A stretch of DNA of 64,000 bases from CAZOEL01 sp964578835 (GTDB lineage Bacteria > Desulfobacterota > Syntrophobacteria > Syntrophobacterales > Syntrophobacteraceae): NCBI GenBank assembly GCA_964578835.1, contig CAZOEL010000023.1, forward strand, positions 20,279 to 84,278, in the 5' to 3' direction. The notes beneath the pieces were generated by a model. It saw only the letters and a list, made by a program, of their open reading frames with translations, did no database searches and was not told the origin of the DNA. Position numbers and translations under genes: made by a program. The first letter of the stretch is position 1. Each line of letters starts with the position of its first letter. Positions 33,349 to 42,733 of the stretch are shown one piece after another.

Positions 33349-36300
33349 CTAGTGTCCTCCGCCGGAGACATCGGTTATCGGTTTTTCCACTTGTGGCAGT
33401 GGGGGCTTTGCTCCACGATGAGACAGCTTCTCGACGACGTAAAAGGTCACAGGGATGAGAAAGATGGCGATAAAGCTCGCCATCATCATCCCGCCGATGA
33501 CGGCGAAGCCCATGACCTGGCGGGAAAGCGCCCCGGCCCCGCTGGCTTTGGCCAGTGGAACGCAGCCGAGGATGAAGGCGAAAGAGGTCATGAGAATCGG
33601 CCGAAGGCGCAGGCGTGCGCCTTCCAGGGCGGCTTCCATGAGAGGTTTGCCCTCTTCGACTCCCATCTTGGCGAACTCCACGATGAGGATGGCGTTCTTT
33701 GCCGCAAGCCCTATGAGCATTACAAGACCGATCTGGGCGTACACATTGTTTTCATAGTGACCTACCCAAAGCCCCATGAATGCCCCTGCAATGGCGACTG
33801 GAGTGCCGAGCAGAACGCTGAAGGGCAGAGTCCAGCTTTCGTATTGAGCGGCTAGAATGAGAAAGACGCAAAGCAGCGAAAAGCCGAAGATGACAGCCGG
33901 AGATACGCCCTCCTGAGCCTTTTTCTCCTGGTAGCTCATACCGAGATAGTCGAAGCCCATCTCGCGCGGCATACTCTGCGCGAAGACTTCCTCCATCGCT
34001 TTCATGGCCTGAGCGGAGCTGTAGCCGGGTTTGGCGGAGGCGTTGATCTGCGCCGAACGATAGAGGTTGTAGCGCATGGTGAATTCAGGACCCGCCGTTG
34101 GATGGACGCCTGCAAGGGCTGATAACGGCACCATATTTCCGTCGCCGTTGCGCACAAAGAACTGGCCCATGTCATCGGCTCGTGTGCGGTAGTCGCCTTC
34201 CGCCTGCACGTAAATTTGCCACTGACGCCCAAAACGGTTGAAATAGTTTACAAAAATTCCTCCCATGAAGCATTGGAGCGTCTGGTAGACATCCTTGAGC
34301 GGTACGCCCTGTTTGAGAACCTTATCGCGGTCTACGTCTACGGAAACCTGGGGCACAACGGGGCGAAAGGTTGAAGTGACGCTTGCAAGCTCCGGCCGCT
34401 CGCGTGCGGCGGCTAGAAACTTCTGCACGTTTTCGGACAGAAAAGTAATGTCTTTACCCGCGCGATCCTCCAGGATGAAGGTCACTCCGCCGGCAGCGCC
34501 GATGCCGGGAATGGCCGGAGGCGAGAAGGCGAAGCCGATAGCGCCGGTGATATTCTTGAGCTCCTTATTCAAGTGAGCCATGATGGCTTCGTACTTTTCT
34601 TCTGGCTTCTTACGCACGGCCCAGTCCTCCAGAGTGATGAAGAAAAAGCCGCTGTAGGTGTTCTGCACCTGGCTCAGCATGCTGTAGCCAACAATTGATG
34701 AGTAGTATTTCACCCCCGGAGTCTTGCTCAGAATCTCCTCCGCTTGCTTCATTATCTCGTCTGTTCGCTGAAGCGAGGCTGCATCGGGCAACTGCACGCC
34801 TGCATACATGTAGCCCTGATCCTCCTCGGGCAGGAAGCTCATCGGTATCTTCCCGCCGAGAAAACCCGTAAAAACCGTTATGCCCAAAAGAAGCAACAGC
34901 GATACGGCGCTCTTTCGGATGAGCAGAGCGCATGTGCTGACATAGCCGGAAGTGGCGCGGTCGAACGTCTTGTTGAACCATCGAAAGAAGACTGCCAGAG
35001 GCCCGCGCGACTGCTTTTTCGGTCTAAGCAAAAGCGAAGAGAGCGCAGGGCTGAGGGTAAGGGCATTGAAGGCGGAGATGACAACCGATACGGCGATGGT
35101 GACCGCAAACTGCTGGTAAAGGCGCCCCGTAATGCCGGGGATGAAGGCAGTCGGCACGAAAACCGCCGCAAGAATGATGGCGATGGCGATGACCGGACCG
35201 GATACTTCCTCCATGGCCTTGAAGGTCGCCTCCTTTGGCGACATGCCGTGCTCGATGTGATGCTCCACAGCTTCGACCACGACTATCGCGTCATCCACCA
35301 CCAGTCCTATGGCTAACACCAAACCGAAGAGAGAGAGAGTATTGATGGAAAAACCAAAAAGAGGAAACAGAGCGAAGGTCCCCACCAGGGAGACGGGCAC
35401 GGCAAGGAGCGGAATCAAGGTCGCCCGCCAGCCCTGCAGGAAGAGGAACACCACTATGATGACCAGCACAAGCGCTTCCACTAGAGTCTTCTGGATCTCT
35501 TTCATGCCTTCGGTAACTGCTAAGGTGGTGTCAAGGGCGATCGCGTAATCGAGATCCTCCGGGAAGCTCTCTTTGAGCCGGGCCATGAGCTTCTTGGCGC
35601 CGTCTGCGGCTTCAATGGCGTTGGAGCCGGGCAACTGGTAGAGTGCGATCAGGGCTGCGGGCTTCCCGTTGAGGCGGCCAATGAGGTTGTAAGTCTGAGA
35701 TCCAAGCTCAATGCGGGCGACATCTCTAAGGCGCACGAAGGAGCCGTCCGGTTGGGCTCGAACGATGATTTCGCCGAATTCCTGCTCGGTCTGCAAACGG
35801 CCCTGGGCGCGGACCGCATAGGTGAACTCCTGCCCCGGGGGAACAGGCTCCGCGCCGATCTGCCCGGCTGGGTTCACGGTGTTTTGTGTCTTGATAGCGT
35901 TGACGATTTCGGGAATGGTGATATTGAGCTTGGCGAGTTGGTCGGGCTGCACCCAAAAGCGCATCGAGTACTGGCCGGCGCCAAAGATCGTGATGCTGGC
36001 GATCCCGGGCACGCGAGTCATCTGGTCGTTGATGTTGATGTAGGAATAATTGGCGAGAAAGATGCCGTCATAGGCGCCGTTGGGCGAATAGAGCGCGAAC
36101 ATGATGAGCGGCGCCGACGTGGACTTCTGCACCGTGACGCCGAAGTCGCGGACGTCCGAAGGCATTTGGGAGTCGGCCTGGCCCTGACGCATCTGCGCCA
36201 GGATCTGATCGGTGTTCGGATCGGTTTTGACGTCGAAGTTGACTCGCAGAGTCATCTGTCCGTCGTTGGAATTAAGGGAGTACATGTAGTTCATGTTGTC

Positions 36301-36516
36301 CACGCCGGACATCTGTTGCTCTATGGGAGTAGCCACGGACTGTTCGACGGTAAGGGCGTCGGCTCCGGTGTAAGTGGTCTTGATCTGGATTTCAGGTGGG
36401 ACGATGTTGGGGAATTGCGCGATGGGCAGGCCCAACATCGCCACGACGCCGATGATGACCATCAGGATGGAGATCACCATGGCCACGATAGGACGATTGA
36501 TAAAGAATCTGGCCAT
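33349..36516 (-). CDS. RND multidrug efflux transporter (HAE1 family, AcrB/MexB-like)
   Basis: 1055 residues, full length for HAE1 pumps, with 12 predicted membrane helices. The N-terminus MARFFINRPIVAMVISILMVIIGVVAML, the TM4 proton-relay segment GLVLAIGLVVDDAIVVVEAVEHH with the paired Asp, and the C-terminal GLAAKNAILIVEFA with its essential Lys are visible. It pumps amphiphilic compounds from the periplasm or inner leaflet using proton flow. It is encoded between its adaptor (5 bp) and its outer-membrane factor (2 bp). Confidence 0.97.
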   Translation of the reverse strand: MARFFINRPIVAMVISILMVIIGVVAMLGLPIAQFPNIVPPEIQIKTTYTGADALTVEQSVATPIEQQMSGVDNMNYMYSLNSNDGQMTLRVNFDVKTDPNTDQILAQMRQGQADSQMPSDVRDFGVTVQKSTSAPLIMFALYSPNGAYDGIFLANYSYININDQMTRVPGIASITIFGAGQYSMRFWVQPDQLAKLNITIPEIVNAIKTQNTVNPAGQIGAEPVPPGQEFTYAVRAQGRLQTEQEFGEIIVRAQPDGSFVRLRDVARIELGSQTYNLIGRLNGKPAALIALYQLPGSNAIEAADGAKKLMARLKESFPEDLDYAIALDTTLAVTEGMKEIQKTLVEALVLVIIVVFLFLQGWRATLIPLLAVPVSLVGTFALFPLFGFSINTLSLFGLVLAIGLVVDDAIVVVEAVEHHIEHGMSPKEATFKAMEEVSGPVIAIAIILAAVFVPTAFIPGITGRLYQQFAVTIAVSVVISAFNALTLSPALSSLLLRPKKQSRGPLAVFFRWFNKTFDRATSGYVSTCALLIRKSAVSLLLLLGITVFTGFLGGKIPMSFLPEEDQGYMYAGVQLPDAASLQRTDEIMKQAEEILSKTPGVKYYSSIVGYSMLSQVQNTYSGFFFITLEDWAVRKKPEEKYEAIMAHLNKELKNITGAIGFAFSPPAIPGIGAAGGVTFILEDRAGKDITFLSENVQKFLAAARERPELASVTSTFRPVVPQVSVDVDRDKVLKQGVPLKDVYQTLQCFMGGIFVNYFNRFGRQWQIYVQAEGDYRTRADDMGQFFVRNGDGNMVPLSALAGVHPTAGPEFTMRYNLYRSAQINASAKPGYSSAQAMKAMEEVFAQSMPREMGFDYLGMSYQEKKAQEGVSPAVIFGFSLLCVFLILAAQYESWTLPFSVLLGTPVAIAGAFMGLWVGHYENNVYAQIGLVMLIGLAAKNAILIVEFAKMGVEEGKPLMEAALEGARLRLRPILMTSFAFILGCVPLAKASGAGALSRQVMGFAVIGGMMMASFIAIFLIPVTFYVVEKLSHRGAKPPLPQVEKPITDVSGGGH

Positions 36517-36521
36517 GGGTC

Positions 36522-37790
36522 TTAATCCTTTTTGGGAGCCTGGGTTGAGGCAGGCTTAGTCTCGGGATTGGAGGCCGAGCCCGACTGCGCCCTGGATTCA
36601 GACTCCACCATTTTCGGGTTGACCTGCATACCGTCCCTGACCTTCTGGAGTCCCTCCACGACGACACGGTCTCCCGCCTGCAGTCCGCTTGAGATGACCC
36701 ACATATTGTCTATGCGCTCGGCGGTCTTCACGGGCCGAATATCGACCTTGTTATCAGCGCCCACCACTGCAACCTGGTAGCTCCCCTGGAGCTCCATCAC
36801 AGCTCTTTGCGGGACCATGATTGCGCCCGTCTTACTGGAGGTAACGGCGCGCACCCGACCGAACTGCCCGGGGCGGAGGAGATCCCCGGGATTTGGGAAA
36901 AGGACCGCAATACGAATCGTGCCGGTCTTCACGTCCACCTGCCGCTCGGCAAAAGAGAACTCGCCCTTCTCCGGGTGGACGCTTCCGTCCGCGAGGATAA
37001 GATCCAGCTTGACCCGGGCGTTTTCCGGTCTGTCTCCTGTCTTGGCAATATCGCGAGCGAGCGACATATATTGCTGCTCGCTGATGGGGAAATAGACTTT
37101 GATGGGATCAACAGAGGAAACTACCGTGAGCTCTCCCGTCTGGGTCGGGCCGACGAGGTCGCCGATCTGGGCGTTTGCGCCGCCGGCAATGCCGTCAATG
37201 GGCGAGGTGATCTTCGTGAAGCCAAGACTTAGCTTGGCCTGTTCGACAGCAGCCTCTGCGGCTTGAACCCCGCCCTTGGCCGCAAGATTCGCCTGTATCG
37301 CGTCATCGAGCTCCTGTTGGCTGATAGCGCTCTCCTTGGCAAGCGGCCTGTAGCGCTTTACGTCCATTTCGGTCTTTCCAAGCCTTGCCTTGGCTATCGC
37401 CAACTGGGCTTGGGCCTGGTCTAGCGCCGCCTTAAAGGTCCTTGGATCGATCTCGAACAAAAGATCGCCCTTTTTCACCGATGCGCCTTCTTTATAAGCT
37501 TGTCTGGAGAGGTACCCCGTGACCTGAGCGCGGATGGTGGCGTTCACAAGCCCTTCGGTGGTGCCGACCCATTCGGAATAGACGGGCACGTCCTTTTGCG
37601 TTACGGTCATGACCTCAACTTCTGGCGCTGGCGTTGCCTGTGCTAAAACATTCTTCTCCGGGCCGGCGGCGAGCAGGAGCAGCGCTGCAATAGCAATCAG
37701 ACGGCCAAGGACGCGCCCAGCGAGAAACCGTTGGAACAGCCCCTGCACACTCCACCAAGTCAACACTGCAGATCGTTTTTCACCTTGCAT
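36522..37790 (-). CDS. RND efflux periplasmic adaptor (MexA/AcrA family)
   Basis: 422 residues from the ATG at 37790, which follows AGGAG by 7 nt. An N-terminal hydrophobic segment (RLIAIAALLLLAAG) precedes the lipoyl/hairpin part (VEVMTVTQKDVPVYSEWVGTTEG, VTGYLSRQAYKEGASVKKGDLLFEIDPRTF). The coiled hairpin QAQLAIAKARLGKTEMDVKRYRPL and the beta-barrel FPISEQQYMSLAR follow. It bridges pump and outer-membrane channel. First gene of a four-gene operon; its upstream region holds the palindrome at 38003-38022 and a leader of about 180 nt. Confidence 0.95.
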   Translation of the reverse strand: MQGEKRSAVLTWWSVQGLFQRFLAGRVLGRLIAIAALLLLAAGPEKNVLAQATPAPEVEVMTVTQKDVPVYSEWVGTTEGLVNATIRAQVTGYLSRQAYKEGASVKKGDLLFEIDPRTFKAALDQAQAQLAIAKARLGKTEMDVKRYRPLAKESAISQQELDDAIQANLAAKGGVQAAEAAVEQAKLSLGFTKITSPIDGIAGGANAQIGDLVGPTQTGELTVVSSVDPIKVYFPISEQQYMSLARDIAKTGDRPENARVKLDLILADGSVHPEKGEFSFAERQVDVKTGTIRIAVLFPNPGDLLRPGQFGRVRAVTSSKTGAIMVPQRAVMELQGSYQVAVVGADNKVDIRPVKTAERIDNMWVISSGLQAGDRVVVEGLQKVRDGMQVNPKMVESESRAQSGSASNPETKPASTQAPKKD

Positions 37791-37975
37791 AAGATCACTC
37801 CTGAACAATCTCAATTTAGGGTAAGAAGCCGACAAGCATAGAAAGAAGAGAACAGGCTATATCCTTTGCGCACAATAGCGTAGATTGAAGCTATCAATCA
37901 GGCCCAACGCCGCACCCGCGCAGCACGCTTGGCGGTTACAAAATGTGATTGTCGCTTTTCAGCTGACAGCTGGCG

Positions 37976-38022
37976 ATATTACCTGGAACGTCTTAAAAGC
38001 GGTATTGGACTTTGGTCTAATA
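37976..38022 (-). promoter_or_regulatory. Promoter with palindromic operator (site 1), upstream of RND operon
   Basis: On the minus strand the imperfect palindrome TATTAGACCAAAGTCCAATA (38022-38003) is followed 21 nt later by the hexamer TAATAT (37981-37976), a possible -10. Transcription would begin near 37969, leaving a leader of about 180 nt before the adaptor gene. The same palindrome and spacing occur at two other minus-strand sites (59842-59861 and 61312-61331), with one base difference in this copy. The remainder of the 323-bp gap to the ion-channel gene holds no gene that I can recognise. Confidence 0.55.
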
Positions 38023-38113
38023 TGCCTGGATCTGAATGTATGATTACCCACACCCTTGCGGGGCGCTATGACAATGTTCCCTGCTGAAATCCGAATAGAA
38101 GTGAACGCGTTCT

Positions 38114-38842
38114 TCATAGTTGTTCAAAGTCGTCTGCACGGTTGGCCGGCTTATCTCGATCGCCTTCATTGCATTCTGATCCTCCCTTATAGAGACTGAC
38201 CAGACGCGCCACGACGACGACAAGATACATCTGCCCGACGAGAGCCTCAGTCACCGCGAGCGCTCGAGCAGGACCGCTGATAGGGAGCATGTCCCCATAG
38301 CCCAACGTTCCAAGCGTAACGAAGCTGAAGTAAATGGTGTATTCGAGCTGCGCATCTTTGCCGATGGAAACCAAGCCATGGAAGGAGATCGATCCGGGCC
38401 ATTTCTCCTCGAAGATGAAAAAGAGAAGTCCACAAATGATGCCTATCAGCAGATAGACATCGAGAGCAGCAAAAATATGCTCAGAGTCCACGCTTTTTTC
38501 GCGCAGAATGTGCCGGATTATAGTGGAAACGGATACCAGACATATTACGACTCCAATCCCATGACCGGTCAGGAGGAGCGCTCCAGAGCCCTGTATCGTG
38601 TGTAAAATTCTCAATCCAAGAAAGAGGACGAAAAGGCCCAGCCCCGCATACAATCTGTGACTGTGCAGCGTGATCAAAGTCGCCGCAAGAATATTCATGC
38701 CCAGGAGAATCTCAATGAATTTGCCGCCGAATCCTAAAGCCCCAAAAACCGGCGCGGCGGCCATGGTCATGATGAGCGAGAAGAAAAGGCAGGCGAAACG
38801 CCGCCGACTGTAACTCGCCATCAGATTGGCTGCCACGCTCAT
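38114..38842 (-). CDS. Ion channel protein with potassium-type selectivity filter
   Basis: 242 residues from the ATG at 38842. Several membrane segments are seen (FACLFFSLIMTMAAAPVFGAL, FIEILLGMNILAATLITL, LYAGLGLFVLFLGL, GIGVVICLVSVSTII, DVYLLIGIICGLLFFIFEEK), then a pore loop YFSFVTLGTLGYGDMLP with the TLGYGD filter and a last helix. The layout is that of prokaryotic Ion_trans_2-type channels, here with three to four extra helices before the pore. It probably conducts potassium in the inner membrane. Charged C-terminus; no regulatory RCK domain is attached. Confidence 0.85.
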   Translation of the reverse strand: MSVAANLMASYSRRRFACLFFSLIMTMAAAPVFGALGFGGKFIEILLGMNILAATLITLHSHRLYAGLGLFVLFLGLRILHTIQGSGALLLTGHGIGVVICLVSVSTIIRHILREKSVDSEHIFAALDVYLLIGIICGLLFFIFEEKWPGSISFHGLVSIGKDAQLEYTIYFSFVTLGTLGYGDMLPISGPARALAVTEALVGQMYLVVVVARLVSLYKGGSECNEGDRDKPANRADDFEQL

Positions 38843-38941
38843 TCTTCGTTTCTCCAGCCTTTCCTCTCGCTCCTCGCCTTGCAAGGAAGCCCATTTCTCT
38901 TACAAAGTTCGCTCGTGGTTTGATGCTGCCGCTTCCGAACC

Positions 38942-40027
38942 TTACCCCGCCGGGATCGTCACAATCGGGGCGCCTTCTTTTCCGCCCGTTTCCACCAGAG
39001 TAAATATGAACATGAGGAATGAAAACATGCGCTTCGAAGGCAGGTCGCGATCATCGATCCAGAACCAGTAGCTGCGGTAAGGAACCCCGACGAAGGCGTC
39101 GACAGGCCTTTCTCCAGTGCAGTGAACGCGTATCAGGGGGTTCAGCGAAACTCCAGGGGAGGCTTCTTCAATATGCGTTGGATTGACTCGCTTTTCATCC
39201 ACATGGACATTAGGGACCTCTATATAGGAGGCGAGATCGACGATGATCTCCAGAATGGAGCGGCTAAGAATAGCCACCTCACGGTCGTTCTTCGCAATCG
39301 ATGCATATGCGACGGAGAATTCCTGAGCAGAGGGGTCGAGACCGAGCATCTTGCGCACGGCAAGGCTGTCTTCAGCTGTAGCTTCATCCACCTTGCCGCG
39401 AAAGGTCATGAGCGTGGCGTCCTTTTCGTTTGTCTTCTGGACGCGCAGGCCGATGGCCCCCGAGGCCTGGAGCCGCCGCAGCCTCTCGACTAAGGGATAG
39501 AAATCGGGATCCGCCGCGCGGGCGCGCGCTGCTCCCCCGTACCGATTTCGGATCCCGTTTACGGAATGGACACAGAGCCTGAGAACCAGATCGACCGGGT
39601 AATTCGCCTGGATGAGGCTCAGGATAGCTGATGGCGGGATAGGCGTCATGAAGCTCCTGGCGAACTTCTCTCCCGTAAGCGGATTGTAGGTGATGGTCGG
39701 TCGGTCAATGAAGCGAGCAGCGCCTCCTGCAGACTGGGTGTTGGTCACAACGGAAGTGAGCGGGTCCGCCCAGGAAAGCCGCAGGTCAAGCTGGCTCTCT
39801 ACGGAATATTGATTGATGACTGAGGCGACATCGAGGAAAGTAGGCGCATCCCCGTAGCGCAGCTTGACCATGTTGACAAGCATTTGGGCTTTCCAGGAAT
39901 CGGAAATAGCGGAAGTGTAATCGAACCGGTCGCGGGCGACGGAATGCGGCCCTATGCCCATGCAAGCCGTGAGAATCAAAAGAAAGCAGGTGTAGACAAC
40001 CGCACGGAAGCCTCTCTCTAGCTTCAT
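38942..40027 (-). CDS. Predicted lipoprotein of unknown function
   Basis: 361 residues. Signal peptide with lipobox LILTAC (Cys about 22). The mature part begins GIGPHSVARDRFDYTSAISDSWKAQMLVNMVKLRYGDAPTF, a pattern I know from uncharacterised proteobacterial lipoproteins. A late hydrophobic stretch (MFSFLMFIFTLVETGG) is close to the C-terminus. It is probably an envelope protein. Function is not known. Upstream lies the REP-like repeat at 40055-40140. Confidence 0.72.
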   Translation of the reverse strand: MKLERGFRAVVYTCFLLILTACMGIGPHSVARDRFDYTSAISDSWKAQMLVNMVKLRYGDAPTFLDVASVINQYSVESQLDLRLSWADPLTSVVTNTQSAGGAARFIDRPTITYNPLTGEKFARSFMTPIPPSAILSLIQANYPVDLVLRLCVHSVNGIRNRYGGAARARAADPDFYPLVERLRRLQASGAIGLRVQKTNEKDATLMTFRGKVDEATAEDSLAVRKMLGLDPSAQEFSVAYASIAKNDREVAILSRSILEIIVDLASYIEVPNVHVDEKRVNPTHIEEASPGVSLNPLIRVHCTGERPVDAFVGVPYRSYWFWIDDRDLPSKRMFSFLMFIFTLVETGGKEGAPIVTIPAG

Positions 40028-40054
40028 TGCCGATCTTCCTTTCGCATCAACATC

Positions 40055-40140
40055 TTCTTTAACAGAATACTTCCCTCACCCCGACCCTCTCCCTGAGGGT
40101 GAGGGGGCCCGCTTCCACCGGAAGAAGCGATGTTGACGAC
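40055..40140. repeat. REP-like dispersed repeat, copy A
   Basis: About 86 bp, nearly identical in reverse complement to 51469-51553 (about five differences over roughly 85 bp). The core is a GC-rich imperfect palindrome (CCCTCACCCC...CCCTCTCCCTGAGGGTGAGGG, 40073-40106). It lies between two minus-strand genes, just after the GH13 gene stop. It resembles REP or small MITE-like sequences found between genes in many bacteria. Confidence 0.8.
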
Positions 40141-40143
40141 CTG

Positions 40144-41619
40144 CTACAGCCATTCTAGAAAATGATATCCCCATGAGGGAAGGTCCACATAAAGCCCTTC
40201 ATTGAACATTTGATCCCCATCCCGCTCGTAGATTTCTGCTGTGAAAACGTCTTTCAATCGACATGAGAAGCCTTTGAGATCGTCCCACGGAACCTTCACG
40301 AGGCCTTGCGCGGGCAAATCAGAGAGGTTCACTATTATGAGGCAGCGCGAATTATCTTTCCGCCAGCACCAGGCGACTAGATTGAGATAGCTCGCGTTGT
40401 CCGGCCAGCCCGTTCTCTCACAGAGCCGCCAGTCGCCCTGCATGAAGTCTCGATTGCGCAGCCCATCGAGCAAGTGTTGATAGAACGCCATCAGCTCAAA
40501 GTCCGGCGACTCCTCGGGTCGCCTGGCCAGAAAAACCGGCAGTCGGACACGTCTCCCCTCCATCTGGCCTTCATGGATCAAGCGGGCGCCGGGGAGCGTC
40601 AAGGCCGTCACGGCCGCAGTCCGATGCTTTTCAGGCGTGAATGCGGCGGCGGCTCGCGGCTCGTCATGGTTTTCAATGAAACGCACCAGTTTTTCCTGAT
40701 AGGCCAAGTCTGCACACAGGTGGAGCCTGACGGTCTCGGCCGGATCGTGCTCCAGGCGATCATAGAGACGCTTGTCGTAGCAGTAGTCAAAGCCCTGCTG
40801 CTGCAGCTCCCACTCGAGGTCCCAGTAGGCTTCGGCAATGAAGCGAAACTCCGGATGCTTGCTCTTGACGGCGGGGATGATCTCAGACCAGTAGCCGGAC
40901 TCCGGTTTCGATCCCGCCTTGCCTCCCCAGGTTCTTTCAAAAATTGCGTTCATCAAGAGCATGGCCATGTCGCAGCGCACCCCGTCGCACTGCTCGGCGA
41001 TCTGAGAAAGTGTCCCGATCACGGCGGAGCGCAGCCCCTTGTTGAACGCATTCAGCTGAAGCACATCCGGCCAGGCGGGAAAGTAAGGATCGCGGCCGCA
41101 GGCAAATACCCTCTCCCCGATAGCCATAAAAGATTGCGGTTCAGCTTTCAGATCTTCCTCGCTGCCCTGGATGAAATAGTCGGGGCGCTCCACCACTCCC
41201 GGATGATCCGGCGCCACATGGTTGGGAACGAAATCGAGGATGAGGCGCACGCCCCTTTGAGCGAGCTTGCTTCTGGCCGTCGCCAAAGCCTCGGGGCCGC
41301 CCAGATGGTCATCGACTGAATAGCGACGTACACAATAAGGAGAGCCGACATTGTCTCCTTCGGTAAAATCAGGCAGAGCGCGGTGAAAGTCAGCCACAAG
41401 CCCATAATTTGTCATTGAAATGCGTATGCCCTCGGGGCTGCGCTCCCATACCCCCATGAGCCAGACGGCGTCGAAACCGAGAGATGCTATATGATCCCAT
41501 TCGGCATCGGGAACCGTAGCGAGCGTGAGGGCTCGTTGCCCCTTTCGACTCAACTCGTCAAGCCAAACCCATGTATTGATCTCGTAAATGAGCGGATGCT
41601 TCGGCCAGGATTGCATCAT
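40144..41619 (-). CDS. Alpha-amylase-family glycosidase (GH13)
   Basis: 491 residues. GH13 regions are visible: I (DFVPNHVAPDHP, 129-140), II with nucleophile (DGVRCDMAM, Asp217), III with acid/base (FIAEAYWD, Glu263) and IV (FIENHDEP, Asp319). There is no signal peptide, so it acts in the cytoplasm, likely on glycogen, maltodextrin or a compatible-solute glycoside. Its start overlaps the stop of the AI-2E family gene by 4 bp, so the two are translated together. Substrate preference is not clear from sequence. Confidence 0.92.
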   Translation of the reverse strand: MMQSWPKHPLIYEINTWVWLDELSRKGQRALTLATVPDAEWDHIASLGFDAVWLMGVWERSPEGIRISMTNYGLVADFHRALPDFTEGDNVGSPYCVRRYSVDDHLGGPEALATARSKLAQRGVRLILDFVPNHVAPDHPGVVERPDYFIQGSEEDLKAEPQSFMAIGERVFACGRDPYFPAWPDVLQLNAFNKGLRSAVIGTLSQIAEQCDGVRCDMAMLLMNAIFERTWGGKAGSKPESGYWSEIIPAVKSKHPEFRFIAEAYWDLEWELQQQGFDYCYDKRLYDRLEHDPAETVRLHLCADLAYQEKLVRFIENHDEPRAAAAFTPEKHRTAAVTALTLPGARLIHEGQMEGRRVRLPVFLARRPEESPDFELMAFYQHLLDGLRNRDFMQGDWRLCERTGWPDNASYLNLVAWCWRKDNSRCLIIVNLSDLPAQGLVKVPWDDLKGFSCRLKDVFTAEIYERDGDQMFNEGLYVDLPSWGYHFLEWL

Positions 41620-42704
41620 GCGCCTCCTTCTTTCTGGAGCTGAGCGCCAACTTCATCGATTTCCTCATCGATCCATGCCGTCAGCAATCTGTGGGCGACC
41701 GCCAGCACGACCGGTCCCACGAAAATGCCTATCAGGCCGAATGCGATCAGGCCTCCCACCACTCCAGAGAAGATGAGCAGTAAAGGAAGATCTGCGCCCC
41801 TTCTGATCAAAACGGGGCGCAGAAAGTTGTCCATCATGCCGACCGTCAAGGCCCAGATGAGCAGGAAAGTTCCCCAGGTTGCGCTGCTCGTCATGTAGAG
41901 CCAGATGACAGCAGGAAGTAGAACTAGGGCAGGACCTAGCTGGGCAATCGCCAAGATAAACACCAAGGCCGTCAGCATGCCGGCGAAGGGCACTCCGGCT
42001 ATGGCAAGGCCGAGACCGGCCAGGGCTGATTGAGCCAGGGCCGTCACCACCACGCCGAGAGCCACGCCTCTCACCGCCTGGCCAGCCAACAGGACAGAAT
42101 ACTCTCCCCGCGATCCCGCCAGTCGACGTCCGAATCGCTTTACCCTCGCTCCCGCATGCTCGCCTTTAGCGTAAAGAATTGCCGAAAACAGCACAGTCAA
42201 CAGGAACTGCAGAACCAGGACCCCGAAGCCGCCCACTTCCGTGATGAACCATCGAATGGCGTCGCCGCCATAGGGAGCCAGCTTTTTCACGAAATCCTCA
42301 ATCCCCGCCACCGCGGTCTTTTCCCACGCCAAGGCAAGGTCGTTTCCGAGCAAAGGCACGCGGACAAGCCAGGAAGGCGGAGGCGGAAACTCGAAACTGG
42401 AAAGCGTTCTGATCCAGTCGGTTAAACGATCGGCGTTCGAGACAATGGCGCCGATCGCCAGCCAGAGCGGCACGATAAGGATGCAAAGCAAGATTACGGT
42501 CATCACCGCGACGGCAAGGGATCGGCGTCCCCAGAGCCTCTCTTGTATTGAGACCATCAACGGCCAGGTCGCCGTCACGATCGTGACCGCCCAAATCGCG
42601 GCGCCGAGGAACGGCTGGAGTATCCAAATAGATGCGCCGATCAGCGCTCCGATGAAGAGGACCGCTAGAAAAGTGCGGGTGATGTCGCGTTGCGCGTCAT
42701 TCAT
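41616..42704 (-). CDS. AI-2E family transporter (PerM/TqsA-like)
   Basis: 362 residues with about eight membrane segments. The N-terminal pair (TFLAVLFIGALIGASIWILQPFLGAAIWAVTIV), the mid-region TLSSFEFPPPPSWLVRVPLLG and the C-terminal LPAVIWLYMTSSATWGTFLLIWALTVGMMDNFLRPVLI are typical. Members export autoinducer-2 or act as putative sodium antiporters or permeases; the ligand here is unknown. It is flanked by two glycoside hydrolases, which might point to a sugar-related role. Confidence 0.88.
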   Translation of the reverse strand: MNDAQRDITRTFLAVLFIGALIGASIWILQPFLGAAIWAVTIVTATWPLMVSIQERLWGRRSLAVAVMTVILLCILIVPLWLAIGAIVSNADRLTDWIRTLSSFEFPPPPSWLVRVPLLGNDLALAWEKTAVAGIEDFVKKLAPYGGDAIRWFITEVGGFGVLVLQFLLTVLFSAILYAKGEHAGARVKRFGRRLAGSRGEYSVLLAGQAVRGVALGVVVTALAQSALAGLGLAIAGVPFAGMLTALVFILAIAQLGPALVLLPAVIWLYMTSSATWGTFLLIWALTVGMMDNFLRPVLIRRGADLPLLLIFSGVVGGLIAFGLIGIFVGPVVLAVAHRLLTAWIDEEIDEVGAQLQKEGGA

Positions 42705-42733
42705 GGGGAGGTCCTTTCAACATTCGCTCAAGG

